This document shows positions 55,081 to 63,452 of a stretch of 64,000 nt of DNA, in pieces. The first letter of the stretch is position 1. The number at the start of each line of letters is the position of its first letter. Source of the stretch: Roseicella aerolata (GTDB taxonomy: Bacteria; Pseudomonadota; Alphaproteobacteria; Acetobacterales; Acetobacteraceae); NCBI RefSeq assembly GCF_020523605.1, contig NZ_JAJAQI010000019.1, forward strand, positions 44,476 through 108,475, given 5' to 3'. The notes under the pieces were generated by a model, which saw only the letters and a program-made list of their open reading frames with translations, did no database searches and was not told the origin of the DNA. Both the position numbers and the translations under genes were made by a program.

Positions 55081-55123
55081 CGCCGGGCGGCCTCAAGGGG
55101 TCCAAGGGCCTCCGGCCCTGGAC

Positions 55124-56650
55124 TCATGCGAACCGCCCATGCAGCCACCATGTCACCGGCTCCCCCGGCACCGCGACGCCCGGGCGGCAGACCCAGAGCC
55201 GCGCGCCCGAGGCCAGTTCCACCCGGTAGTAGTCGCGGAAGGGCCGGTCCGGCCGCTCCCGCCACCATTCCGGGGCGATGCGCTCCGGCCCCTCCGCCCG
55301 CGTCACCCGCCAGGAGGTGCGGCCGAGCCGCAGCAGGGAGGGCGGCGCATCCGGCAGCAGCGCGACGGCCGAGAGCTGCAGGGGGCGGCGCAGCAGCCGC
55401 ACCGGGCGCGGGCCGCTGCCGGGCCAGCCGGGCGGGATCTGCACGCTCTCGAAAGGCCCGACGCGCCAGGTGGCGCGTTCCGGCCAATGGCTGGCGCGCG
55501 GCGCAGGGCGCCAGACCTCGACCCGCTGCACCAGGCGGTCGAGCAGTTCCGCCAGCGCCTGCCGCCGCATGTCGGGTGACGCATGGCCCTCCCCGGGCAG
55601 CGAGACCTGCGCGGCGGCGAGCGGCGCGGTCGCGCGCGCCTCCAGCACCAGGCGCTCGAAGCCGAAGCCGGGTTCCAGCCGCTCCAGCCTCTCGCGGAAC
55701 AGCCGCGCGACATGGCGCGGGTCGCGGGAAGGCAGGCCGGTGCCGATCGCCACCGTCTGCACCGCGCCATCCACGCGGAAGGCCCGCAGCACGAAGCGCC
55801 GCGCGCCCTGGCCGGCCTCCGCCAATTGCCGGCAGAGCGCCGGCAGCAGCAGGGCCAGGGTCGCGTCGACCGCCTCCCGCGTCACCACCGGCTCCAGGAA
55901 GTCCCGCGCAGCCAGGAAGTCCGGCGGCGGGCGCAGCGGGCGGAGCGGCCGCGGGCGGGTGCCGGTCGCGGCATCCAGCACCGCCGGCAAGGCCGCGCCG
56001 AAGCGCCTTGCCAGTGGCCCGCGCGGCTGGCGCAGCAGGTCGCCGATGCGGCGCAGTCCCAGCCGGTGCAATGCGCTGATGGTCGAGGGTGGCAGCCGCA
56101 GCGCGTGCAGGGGCAGGGGGGCGATGGCGCTTGCCTCCTCGCCCGGCGGCACGACGATCCCGATGCCCATGCGCGCCAGCCCGGACGCCGCCTCCGCCGT
56201 GCCGGCAATGGCGGCGTGGACCGTGATGCCGGCACGGGCGAAGCGTGTCACCAGCGTGCGGCGCAGTGCTTCCTCGCCGGGGTCCCCGCGAAGCGAGGCT
56301 TCGTGGGGTGCCCCGCCGCCATGCAGATGCGCGACACCGGTCACGTCCAGCAGCAGCCCGTCCGGCGGGTCAAGCGCCGGCAGCGGCGTGATGCAAAGCG
56401 CCCAATAGGCCAGCCGCCGCAGCCAGGCGGCATCCGCCTCCGGCGCATGCGGGTGCAGCACAAGCTCCGGCAGGATGGCCTGCGCATCCGCCAGCGCTTG
56501 GCCGGCGCGCAGGCCGGCGGCTGCGGCCTCCGGGCTGACCGCGATGAGCCGTCGCCGGCTGCCTTGGGTGGTCCAGACGGCGGCCGCGCCGCTCAGGCGC
56601 CGGCGCTCAATGGGCAGCAGCGGCAGGTGCAGCGCGGCGATGCGGCGCAT
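55124..56650 (-). CDS. imuB: Y-family polymerase-like protein ImuB
   Basis: 508 residues, a catalytically impaired Y-family relative that links the beta clamp, ImuA and DnaE2. The N-terminus RRIAALHLPLLPIERRRL lacks the metal-binding DxD of active Y polymerases. LLLDVTGVAHLHGG and ALHRLGLRRIGDLLRQPRGP (helix-hairpin-helix) are typical of ImuB. The ATG at 56650 gives a normal ImuB start. The region between it and imuA is 218 bp and holds a long inverted repeat, a larger gap than usual in this operon. Confidence 0.92.
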   Translation of the reverse strand: MRRIAALHLPLLPIERRRLSGAAAVWTTQGSRRRLIAVSPEAAAAGLRAGQALADAQAILPELVLHPHAPEADAAWLRRLAYWALCITPLPALDPPDGLLLDVTGVAHLHGGGAPHEASLRGDPGEEALRRTLVTRFARAGITVHAAIAGTAEAASGLARMGIGIVVPPGEEASAIAPLPLHALRLPPSTISALHRLGLRRIGDLLRQPRGPLARRFGAALPAVLDAATGTRPRPLRPLRPPPDFLAARDFLEPVVTREAVDATLALLLPALCRQLAEAGQGARRFVLRAFRVDGAVQTVAIGTGLPSRDPRHVARLFRERLERLEPGFGFERLVLEARATAPLAAAQVSLPGEGHASPDMRRQALAELLDRLVQRVEVWRPAPRASHWPERATWRVGPFESVQIPPGWPGSGPRPVRLLRRPLQLSAVALLPDAPPSLLRLGRTSWRVTRAEGPERIAPEWWRERPDRPFRDYYRVELASGARLWVCRPGVAVPGEPVTWWLHGRFA

Positions 56651-56722
56651 GCCGAGGGGGGCGTTGCCTTCCTCGTCCCCCCGCCGGGGACCAAACCGGC
56701 CCCCGGGCCCCTGTATCGGTGA

Positions 56723-56769
56723 CATCCCCGGAGAGGAGGACCCTGCCGGGGTCCTCCTCTCCGGGGATG
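56723..56769. repeat. Perfect 21-bp inverted repeat between imuA and imuB
   Basis: The arms at 56723-56743 and 56749-56769 (CATCCCCGGAGAGGAGGACCC and its reverse complement, given here by ends only: CATCCCCGG...GGACCC) pair without mismatch around a 5-base loop TGCCG. It would form a very stable hairpin in the imuA-imuB transcript. No T-run follows on the minus strand, so it may attenuate, process or stabilise the message. It may also be a mobile-repeat remnant. Confidence 0.7.
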
Positions 56770-56868
56770 GCTCAGGGTGGGGGTCAGGGTCAGGCTCTGG
56801 CCCCGGCGGGGAGCCTGGGGAGCAGAGCCCCCCGGTGCCGAGCCGCGGCGGTCCACAGACACGGCGCC

Positions 56869-57651
56869 TCATCGTGCACGGTGCCTCCCGCGCGCCGGCA
56901 CCGCCTTCTGCTCAGCCTCCGTCGCATCATCCGGATCCAGCCGCTCCGCCATATCCAGATCCAGCCGCTCCGCGGCGGGGCGCCAGGTCACGTCCCAGCG
57001 CTGCGGCCTGCCGCCGCGGCAACGCAGCAATTCCAGGCTCCAGCGCGGATCACCCAGGTCGTGCGCGCTGCCGGTGCCGGCCAGCGCGCCGACGCGCCAG
57101 CGGGTCAGCGCGGCGGTTGCGCCGCCCTCTTCCTCGCTGTCCGGGCGCAGCAGCAGGCCGATGGCGCCGCCCGCCTCGGCGGCCAGTTGCAGCCGCCGTG
57201 CCGCGGTCAGGTCCAGGGCATCCACTGCCAGCAGCGCGCCGGCAACGCCGGGGCAGCGCAGGCTCTCCTCCATGGCCCAGAGCGCATCCTGCCGCCGCGG
57301 CGCCTGCACCAGGACAAGATCTGCGGGCGAGAGGCCGAAGCGCACCAGGCCGGGCGGCCAGGCATCCGGCTCGGGCGCGATCCACAGCACGCTGCCCCTG
57401 GACCGCGCCAGGATGAGCGCGCAGAACCCCGCCGCGGCGCCGGCATCGGCCGCCAGCACCTCATGCACCGCCGCACGCGCCAAGCCGCCGCCGGGCAGGT
57501 GGTGGTCGATGGCGTCGCACAGCGGCACGCCCTCGCCCCCGGCGCGTGTGCCGTCGCTGCGGTCCAGCTGGGCGAGACGGGCGCGCAGCGCTGCCAGCAG
57601 CGCGGGGCGGTCGATGGCATGGCCAGGAAGGGAATCGTCGGGGTGCATCAT
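56869..57651 (-). CDS. imuA: ImuA, RecA/SulA-like mutasome accessory protein
   Basis: 260 residues. ImuA recruits and regulates the ImuB-DnaE2 translesion complex. The pattern CDAIDHHLPGGGLARAAVHEVL, then LILARSRGSVLWIAPE and LRCPGVAGALLAVDALDLTA, is typical of the alphaproteobacterial ImuA group. Two adjacent ATGs (57651 and 57648) can start it. A LexA box lies five bases upstream of the first, giving direct SOS control of imuA-imuB-dnaE2. Confidence 0.92.
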   Translation of the reverse strand: MMHPDDSLPGHAIDRPALLAALRARLAQLDRSDGTRAGGEGVPLCDAIDHHLPGGGLARAAVHEVLAADAGAAAGFCALILARSRGSVLWIAPEPDAWPPGLVRFGLSPADLVLVQAPRRQDALWAMEESLRCPGVAGALLAVDALDLTAARRLQLAAEAGGAIGLLLRPDSEEEGGATAALTRWRVGALAGTGSAHDLGDPRWSLELLRCRGGRPQRWDVTWRPAAERLDLDMAERLDPDDATEAEQKAVPARGRHRAR

Positions 57652-57656
57652 GGCGT

Positions 57657-57671
57657 GTTCATTCTATGTTC
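57657..57671 (-). promoter_or_regulatory. LexA (SOS) box upstream of imuA
   Basis: Read on the minus strand it is GAACATAGAATGAAC, an exact GAAC-N7-GAAC match to the alphaproteobacterial LexA operator. It lies five bases from the imuA start, so bound LexA would block transcription of the mutasome operon. Confidence 0.85.
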
Positions 57672-57700
57672 CTGTAGCGCACCGGGGCAGGTCAAGCGTT

Positions 57701-57725
57701 ACCCGCAGGGAAGGCGCATGCGGGT
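57701..57725 (+). other. Stem-loop in the cysK leader
   Basis: ACCCGCA and TGCGGGT pair over 7 bp around an 11-base loop, 84 bp before the cysK ATG. It may be part of the cysK 5' leader. I could not match it to a known riboswitch. Confidence 0.3.
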
Positions 57726-57809
57726 TCATGGGTGCAGGGCAGGAATGCGCGGAAGACCCTTGAATCCCGGGCCCGGACAGCCGCAGATCACGGCAAGAGT
57801 GGAGGACCC

Positions 57810-58877
57810 ATGAGCGCCCAACCGACCGCCCCGACTCCGGATGCCGCCCCGACTGCCCCCGGGAGCCATGTGGTGGACGGCTTCGCCGGCGCCGTCGGCA
57901 ACACGCCGCTGATCCGGCTGCGCCGCGCCAGCGCCGCGACGGGGTGCGAGATCCTCGGCAAGGCGGAGTTCATGCAGCCCGGCGGCAGCGTGAAGGACCG
58001 CGCCGCGCTCGGGATCATCGAGGATGCCGAGGCCCGCGGGCAGCTCATCCCCGGGGAGCCGGGCATCGTGGTGGAGGGCACGGCCGGCAATACCGGCATC
58101 GGCCTGACGCTGGTGGCGAACGCCCGCGGCTACAAATCCATCATCGTCGTGCCGCATACCCAGAGCCGGGAGAAGCTCGACTTCCTCCGCATGATCGGCG
58201 CCGATCTCCGGCTGGTGGATCCGAAGCCGCTGCGCGACCCCGGCCATTACGTGAATTTCTCCCGCCGCATCGCTGAGGAGCTGGAGGCGAAGGGCGAGCG
58301 GGTGATCTGGGCGAACCAGTTCGGCAACCTTGCCAATGCCGCGATGCATGAGGCGACGACGGGGCCGGAGATCTGGACGCAGACCGGCGGCAAGGTCGAT
58401 GCCTTCACCTGCGCCTGCGGCACCGGCGGCACGCTGACCGGGGTTGCCCGCGCGCTGAAGGCACGGAACCCGACGCTGCGCATCGTACTGGCGGATCCGA
58501 TGGGCAGCGGGCTTTATTCCTGGGTCAAGACCGGCGAGGTGAAGGCCGAGGGCAACTCGATCACCGAGGGTATCGGCCAGGCGACCGCCGCGCCGGGCAA
58601 CCTGGAGCACGGCCGCGCCTTCATCGACGACGCGTTGCAGGTGGCCGACCCGGAGGCGCTGGAGCAGATCTTCGACCTGCAGCTCCATGAGGGGATCTCG
58701 GTCGGTGGCTCCGCCGGCATCAATGTGGCGGCGGCGATCAAGCTGGCGCGGCAGATGGGGCCGGGCCACACCATCGTGACGATCCTCTGCGATGGCGGCG
58801 CGCGCTACCAGAGCAAGATCTTCAACCCGGAATTCCTGCGGGAGAAGGGGCTGCCGGTCCCGCCCTGGCTGGCCTGA
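57810..58877 (+). CDS. Cysteine synthase
   Basis: A PLP enzyme that makes cysteine from O-acetylserine and sulfide. 355 residues, slightly long because of a Pro/Ala-rich N-terminus. GAVGNTPLIRL, the PLP lysine in QPGGSVKDRAA (Lys62), VEGTAGNTGIGLTLVA and CGTGGTLTGVARALK are present, with VGGSAGINVAAAI. The PGGSVKDR and EGTAGNTG forms are seen in the CysK/CBS-like subgroup, so a cystathionine-synthase-like role is an alternative. GGAGG precedes the ATG. A serine acetyltransferase gene follows, consistent with cysteine synthesis. Confidence 0.9.
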   Translation: MSAQPTAPTPDAAPTAPGSHVVDGFAGAVGNTPLIRLRRASAATGCEILGKAEFMQPGGSVKDRAALGIIEDAEARGQLIPGEPGIVVEGTAGNTGIGLTLVANARGYKSIIVVPHTQSREKLDFLRMIGADLRLVDPKPLRDPGHYVNFSRRIAEELEAKGERVIWANQFGNLANAAMHEATTGPEIWTQTGGKVDAFTCACGTGGTLTGVARALKARNPTLRIVLADPMGSGLYSWVKTGEVKAEGNSITEGIGQATAAPGNLEHGRAFIDDALQVADPEALEQIFDLQLHEGISVGGSAGINVAAAIKLARQMGPGHTIVTILCDGGARYQSKIFNPEFLREKGLPVPPWLA

Positions 58878-58994
58878 CCGTCGCGTGCCGCCTCTGGCCG
58901 GATCGCCGAAGGGCGGGACCGGCCGGAGGGGCGGGACTGAAAGAGTACCGTGCCCGGCGGGTATCCCGGGCGCGGCAACCCATGTGAGGCGCCC

Positions 58995-59690
58995 ATGGAG
59001 ATCATCGAGCTCGCCCGCACCATCCGGGAGCGCGACCCGGCCAGGCCCACCTGGTTCGAGGCCGTCACCTGTTATGCCGGGCTGCAGGCCGTGCTCATGC
59101 ATCGCCTGGCGCATGCGCTCTATCGCCGTGGCTTCAAGGCGCTGGCGCGCGCCGTTTCCCACACCAACCGCTTCATCACCGGGATCGAGATCCATCCGGG
59201 CGCCAGGATCGGCCGGCGGCTCTTCATCGATCACGGCATGGGCGTGGTGATCGGCGAGACGGCGGAGATCGGCGACGACGTGCTGATCTATCACGGCGTC
59301 ACCCTCGGTGGCCTCAGCCTGGCGAACCGTGCCGGCCCGGGCGGCAAGCGCCACCCGACGATCGGCGATGGCGTGGCGATCGGGGCCGGCGCGCAGGTGC
59401 TCGGCCCGATCCGGGTTGGTGACGGCGCACGCATCGGCGCCAATGCGGTGGTGGCGACGGAGGTGCCGGCGGGCGAGACCGTCATCGGCATCCCGGCCCG
59501 GCCGCCGCATGAGCACCGCATCATGCCCGCCCGCGCGGCGCCGGCTCCGAGCCCGGGCTACGGGTTGCTCGACCAGCCCTGCGACCCGGTGGGAGAGGAG
59601 ATCGCCACGCTCCGCGCCGAGGTGGCGGCGCTGCGTGCCGAGATGGCGACGCTGAAGCGCCATCAGGCGGGCGTGCCGGCGGCGGAGTAG
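58995..59690 (+). CDS. cysE: Serine O-acetyltransferase
   Basis: Acetylates serine to O-acetylserine, the substrate of the preceding gene's product. 231 residues. [20 protein letters not shown] and [20 protein letters not shown] form the N-terminal helical part. The hexapeptide repeats follow with [20 protein letters not shown] and [20 protein letters not shown], which carry the catalytic His and Asp. The C-terminal ~50 residues form an Ala/Arg/Glu-rich helix that may be a coiled coil. It lies 117 bp after the cysteine synthase gene. Confidence 0.93.
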   Translation: MEIIELARTIRERDPARPTWFEAVTCYAGLQAVLMHRLAHALYRRGFKALARAVSHTNRFITGIEIHPGARIGRRLFIDHGMGVVIGETAEIGDDVLIYHGVTLGGLSLANRAGPGGKRHPTIGDGVAIGAGAQVLGPIRVGDGARIGANAVVATEVPAGETVIGIPARPPHEHRIMPARAAPAPSPGYGLLDQPCDPVGEEIATLRAEVAALRAEMATLKRHQAGVPAAE

Positions 59691-60015
59691 CGCGCCACGG
59701 ATCCAACCGGATGCGGCGGCGTCACTCCCTGGCATGACCTGCGCCCGGCGGCGGTCGGGCCGGGCGCAGGTCCGGTCGCCCGATCCTCCGGAAGCCAGAG
59801 CGCCGAAGATGGACCTGACCGGTTGGCGGTGAGGCTGGGCGGGGCGTCTGCGCGCCAGCCAGGCCAAGCGGTGCTGGAGAGACTCGCATTCCTCCGGCGG
59901 GCATGCATCCGGCGGCGCCTGCGGCCATGACACCAAGGCGTGATCCGCTGCCGCTTGCCCCGATCCGCCATGCCGGCCGAGCGTGCTGCTTCCCGCCCCG
60001 CTGGAGATTGCCGGC
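59691..60015. other. 325-bp gap after cysE
   Basis: No gene is supported. The segment contains the 14-bp stem-loop at 59736-59772 and then GC-rich sequence up to the next gene. The promoter of the small secreted protein probably lies in its last ~100 bp. Confidence 0.4.
59736..59772. terminator. Strong 14-bp stem-loop after cysE
   Basis: GACCTGCGCCCGGC and GCCGGGCGCAGGTC pair perfectly around a 9-base loop, 46 bp after the cysE stop. It is a probable terminator of the cysteine operon, though no T-run follows. Confidence 0.6.
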
Positions 60016-60603
60016 ATGCGCCTGGCCCCGCTCGTCGCCGCACTCGCCATCATGGCGCTGCCCGCCCGGGCGCAGGATGCGCCGCCCCCGCTGAAGCCGG
60101 CGCGCGACGTCGCCATCACCTACCGCATGCCGGATGCGCCGGTGCCTGGCATGGAGCACCGGCTGCGTATCCTGGTCTCCGCCGCGACGGGGCGGCAGCG
60201 GCAGGAGAATGCCGGCCTTGTCGGCATCACCGACCCGCAGGCGAAGCGGCGATACATGTTCTCGACCGATCGCCAGGATGGCCTGTTCGGCCGGGTGGTG
60301 GAGCAGCCGATCAGCGATGACGAGATGGACCTGGCCGAGGTGGCGCGCGACCCGGGTTTCCGCGTGACCCGGCATGGCACGGAAACCATTGCCGGCCTCG
60401 GCTGCACGGTCTGGCGGGTGCGGGAGGTGCAGGAGCCGGAGGAGGAGGCGACGGAGCTTTGCCTCTCGGCGGATGGGCTGATGCTGCGGAGCCGCGCGCA
60501 GCGGCAGGGCATGGTCTCGGTCATGGAGGCGGTGCGAATCGAGTACGGCCCGCTCGACCCGTCGCTCTTCATCCCGCCGGCAGGCTGGCCGGTGCAACGC
60601 TAG
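60016..60603 (+). CDS. Secreted hypothetical protein
   Basis: 195 residues with a signal peptide (MRLAPLVAALAIMALPARAQ). The mature part looks beta-rich: DVAITYRMPDAPVPGMEHRL, DPQAKRRYMFSTDRQDGLFG, TIAGLGCTVWRVREVQEPEE, LCLSADGLMLRSRAQRQGMV and the ending PSLFIPPAGWPVQR. This layout resembles periplasmic DUF4412-like outer-membrane-associated proteins, but I cannot place it firmly. Two Cys residues could form a disulfide. OsmC follows 71 bp later. Confidence 0.75.
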   Translation: MRLAPLVAALAIMALPARAQDAPPPLKPARDVAITYRMPDAPVPGMEHRLRILVSAATGRQRQENAGLVGITDPQAKRRYMFSTDRQDGLFGRVVEQPISDDEMDLAEVARDPGFRVTRHGTETIAGLGCTVWRVREVQEPEEEATELCLSADGLMLRSRAQRQGMVSVMEAVRIEYGPLDPSLFIPPAGWPVQR

Positions 60604-60674
60604 GCCGGCGGCGGGCTTTGGAGGATGCGCGGGATGGCGCCGCCGCCGCCCCGAGCCACCGAGAGGAGCGAGAC

Positions 60675-61106
60675 ATGGCGAGCATCAAGCGCAGCGCGAC
60701 CGCGCAGTGGCAGGGCACGGGCAAGGAGGGGAAGGGGGCGCTGACGACCCAGAGCGGCACGCTGAAGGAGACCCCCTACAGCTTCACCGCGCGGTTCGGG
60801 GACGGGCAGGGGACCAACCCGGAGGAGCTGATCGCCGCAGCGCATGCCGGCTGCTTCACCATGGCGCTCGCCTTCAAGCTGCAGGGGGCGGGGCTGACGC
60901 CGGAGCGCCTCTCGACCGAGGCGCGGCTGACCATGGAGCAGGAGGGTGGCGGCTGGTCCATCAAGGCGATCGCCCTGGCGCTGAAGGCCAAGGTGCCCGG
61001 CGTTTCGGCCGAGCAGTTCCAGCAGCTCGCGGAGGATGCCAAGGCGACCTGCCCTGTCAGCCGGGTCCTGAACGCGGACATCACGCTGGACGCCGCGCTG
61101 GAATAG
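60675..61106 (+). CDS. osmC: OsmC family peroxiredoxin
   Basis: Reduces organic hydroperoxides using two cysteines. 143 residues. Both redox cysteines are in place: AAHAGCFTMALAF (Cys60) and ATCPVSRVL (Cys126), with TNPEELIAAAHAG typical of OsmC rather than Ohr. GAGAGGAGCG precedes the ATG. Expression may respond to peroxide, but no regulator is adjacent. Confidence 0.93.
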   Translation: MASIKRSATAQWQGTGKEGKGALTTQSGTLKETPYSFTARFGDGQGTNPEELIAAAHAGCFTMALAFKLQGAGLTPERLSTEARLTMEQEGGGWSIKAIALALKAKVPGVSAEQFQQLAEDAKATCPVSRVLNADITLDAALE

Positions 61107-61161
61107 CCGGGTGCAAGACCCGGAGAAATAACTGGGAGCGCGGGGGAATGCCTTCCCCCGC
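61107..61161. terminator. Tandem stem-loops between osmC and the DUF1127 gene
   Basis: CCGGGT-GCAAG-ACCCGG (61107-61123) is followed by GCGGGGGAA-TGCC-TTCCCCCGC (61140-61161), a perfect 9-bp stem. They lie between convergent genes and fit a bidirectional terminator. Confidence 0.6.
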
Positions 61162-61176
61162 ATTCCTGCTTCCAGC

Positions 61177-61389
61177 TCAGCGCGGCGTCAGGTCCCAGGG
61201 CAACCGGTCCGCCTCCTGCAGCGCGTCCGCCCGGCTGATGCCGATGTCGCGCAGCATGCGGTCGTCCATGGCCGCGAGCTCACGGCGGGTGCGAATGGCG
61301 CGCCACATGGCGCGGAGGCCCGGGCGCGGCGCCTTGGCCGGCGCGGCATGCCAGAGGCCGAAGGTGAGGCTGCTGCTACGGATCGCCAT
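61177..61389 (-). CDS. DUF1127 (YjiS-like) small protein
   Basis: 70 residues. The C-terminal core MWRAIRTRRELAAMDDRMLR, then DIGISRADALQEADRL, is the DUF1127 signature: an Arg-rich helix followed by LxDIGIxRxD. Members are small basic proteins linked to RNA and phosphate or carbon metabolism in Agrobacterium. The ATG at 61389 has GAGGAG upstream; a longer frame adds an unlikely N-terminus. It diverges from a LysR regulator gene 135 bp away. Confidence 0.9.
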   Translation of the reverse strand: MAIRSSSLTFGLWHAAPAKAPRPGLRAMWRAIRTRRELAAMDDRMLRDIGISRADALQEADRLPWDLTPR

Positions 61390-61524
61390 GTGGGTTCTCC
61401 TCTCTCGACCCGAGGATGGGCTCCTCAGGCCGGGGAGGATGCGGAAGGGAGTGAAATAAGAAAAACGAATTGCATTGACGCCATCCATCAGCGTCCTTGA
61501 TATGCAGGGGCAGGAGGTGCCGCC
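61390..61524. promoter_or_regulatory. Divergent promoter region with a LysR-type dyad
   Basis: 135 bp between the DUF1127 and LysR genes. The AT-rich run at 61453-61475 is a likely promoter. GACGC-N9-GCGTC at 61477-61495 is an inverted repeat that could be the autoregulatory LysR site. Confidence 0.4.
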
Positions 61525-62403
61525 ATGCTCGCCCTGCCGCCCGGCCTCGACCCCGACCTGCTGCGCAGCTTCGTCCTGATCGCTGAAGGCGGCAGCTTCA
61601 CTCGCGCCGCCCAGGCGGTCGGCCGCACGCAGTCAGCCGTCTCCATGCAGATCCGGAGGCTGGAGGAGATGCTCGGCCAGCCGCTGCTGCTGCGTGGCGC
61701 CCGTGGGGTGGAGCCGACGACGCATGGCCAGTGGTTGCTGGAGCGGGCCCGGCGGATCCTGGCGCTGAACGACGAGATCGTGGCGAGCTTCCGTCAGCCG
61801 GAGGTGGCCGGAGAGGTCCGGCTCGGCTCGCCGGACGATTATGCCATCCGCTGGTTGCCCGGCATCCTCGCCCGCTATGCCGCGAGCCATCCGGCGGTGC
61901 AGGTGGAGGTGATCTGCGCCCCCTCCAATGAGCTGGTCGAGCGGCTGGCCGCGGGGGAGATGGACCTGACCCTGCTCTCGGAAGGCAATGAGCCGCCTGG
62001 CCAGCGGGTGCGCTGGCTCTGGCGCGGGCCGCTGCTCTGGGTGGGGATGGAGGAGGTGGCGCGGCGCCGGCCGTTGCCCGTGGCGCTGGCGCGCGGCGGC
62101 TGTTCCTGGCGGCGTGCGGCGATCGAGGCGCTGGAGGGGGCGGGGCTGCCCTGGCGCATGGCCTATACCTCGGCCTCGCTCTCGGGCTCCCTGGCGGTGG
62201 CCCTGGCCGGGCTGGCCGTCACGGTCGCCATGCCCTCCCCCCTGCCGGAGGGGGTGCGGCGCCTGGGGGCGGAGGAGGGGCTGCCCGAACTGCCCGATTT
62301 CGCCATCGGCCTGCTGCGCGGGCCCGGCACGCCCGTCGCGGAGGCGCTGGCGCGCCATATCGAGGAAAGTTTCCGCACCGGAGAGGCGCTGGAGGCGGCC
62401 TGA
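61525..62403 (+). CDS. LysR family transcriptional regulator
   Basis: 292 residues. The winged helix reads DPDLLRSFVLIAEGGSFTRA, then AQAVGRTQSAVSMQIRRLEE, a standard LysR DNA-binding domain. The effector domain (~90-290) has GEVRLGSPDDYAIRWLPGIL. It is one gene upstream of a TctC receptor, a common pairing in which the regulator responds to the carboxylate being bound. The ligand is unknown. Confidence 0.92.
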   Translation: MLALPPGLDPDLLRSFVLIAEGGSFTRAAQAVGRTQSAVSMQIRRLEEMLGQPLLLRGARGVEPTTHGQWLLERARRILALNDEIVASFRQPEVAGEVRLGSPDDYAIRWLPGILARYAASHPAVQVEVICAPSNELVERLAAGEMDLTLLSEGNEPPGQRVRWLWRGPLLWVGMEEVARRRPLPVALARGGCSWRRAAIEALEGAGLPWRMAYTSASLSGSLAVALAGLAVTVAMPSPLPEGVRRLGAEEGLPELPDFAIGLLRGPGTPVAEALARHIEESFRTGEALEAA

Positions 62404-62486
62404 CGGGCTTGAGCGTTGATGGAATTGGGTCCATCTGCGCGCGATCTTTCTCCAGGCCGCAAACAAGATCTTCACAAGGATCGCCC

Positions 62487-63452
62487 ATGCACCGTCGTAC
62501 CCTGCTGGCCCTTACGGCCGCGGGCCTTGCCGCCCCCTCCGTCCTGCGGGCGCAGTCCTGGCCGGACCGGCCGATCCGGCTGATCGTGCCCTGGCCGCCG
62601 GGCGGCTCGACGGACACCATCGCCCGGATCTTCCAGCCGAAACTGGCCGAGGTGCTGGGCCGACCGGTGGTGATCGACAACCGCGGCGGCGCCTCGGGCT
62701 CGATCGGTGCGATCGAGGCGGCGCGGGTGGCGGCGGACGGCACCACCTGGATGCTCGCCTATGACAACGAGGCGACCAACCAGACCCTGCTGCGGCTGCC
62801 CTACAAGACCCTGGAGGCCTTCGCGCCGGTAAGCCTCGTAGCGACCGGGCCGCTGGCCCTGGTGGCGCACAAGAGCACCCCCTGGAACTCCTTCCAGGAG
62901 GTGGTGGCGGCAGCCAAGGCGGCGCCGGACACGATCAGCTACGCGAGTTCCGGTGTGGGCGGCCTGGCCCATGTCTCGACCACGCTGCTGCAGCAGCAGG
63001 GTGGCTTCAGCCTGGTGCATGTGCCCTATCGCGGCGGCGGGCCGGCCCTGCAGGATTCGATCGCGGGGCAGGTGCCGCTCTTCATGTCGAACGTCGTCAT
63101 CATCAGCCAGCACATCAAGGCGGGGACGCTGAAGCCGCTCGGTGTGACGACGGCCGGGGAGAGCCGGCATGTGCCGGGAGTGAAGAGCTTTGCCGAGCAG
63201 GGCTTCCCGGGCTTCGAGGCGCCGACCTGGTGGGCCTTCTTCGGCCGGGCCGGGACGCCGGAGCCGATCCTGAGGCGGATGCAGGAGGCGCTGGGTCAGG
63301 CGCTGGCCGATCCCGAGGTGCGCAGCAAGATCGAGGAACAGGGCGCCGATGTGAAGGCGACCGGGCCGGAGGAGTGCCGGCAGTTCCTGGCGCGCGAGAT
63401 CGATCGCTGGGGGCGGGTGATCCGGGACAACAACATCCGGGTGGACAGTTGA
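62487..63452 (+). CDS. Tripartite tricarboxylate transporter receptor, TctC/Bug family (second copy)
   Basis: 321 residues. It has a signal peptide (MHRRTLLALTAAGLAAPSVL, cleavage after RAQ) and the Bug pattern WPDRPIRLIVPWPPGGSTDT, then DNRGGASGSIGAIEAARVAA and VHVPYRGGGPALQDSIAGQV. The N-terminal RR suggests possible Tat export, though no full twin-Arg motif is present. AAGGA lies eight bases before the ATG. It differs widely from the copy at 11914-12888 and probably binds another acid. No TctA/TctB gene is adjacent. Confidence 0.92.
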   Translation: MHRRTLLALTAAGLAAPSVLRAQSWPDRPIRLIVPWPPGGSTDTIARIFQPKLAEVLGRPVVIDNRGGASGSIGAIEAARVAADGTTWMLAYDNEATNQTLLRLPYKTLEAFAPVSLVATGPLALVAHKSTPWNSFQEVVAAAKAAPDTISYASSGVGGLAHVSTTLLQQQGGFSLVHVPYRGGGPALQDSIAGQVPLFMSNVVIISQHIKAGTLKPLGVTTAGESRHVPGVKSFAEQGFPGFEAPTWWAFFGRAGTPEPILRRMQEALGQALADPEVRSKIEEQGADVKATGPEECRQFLAREIDRWGRVIRDNNIRVDS

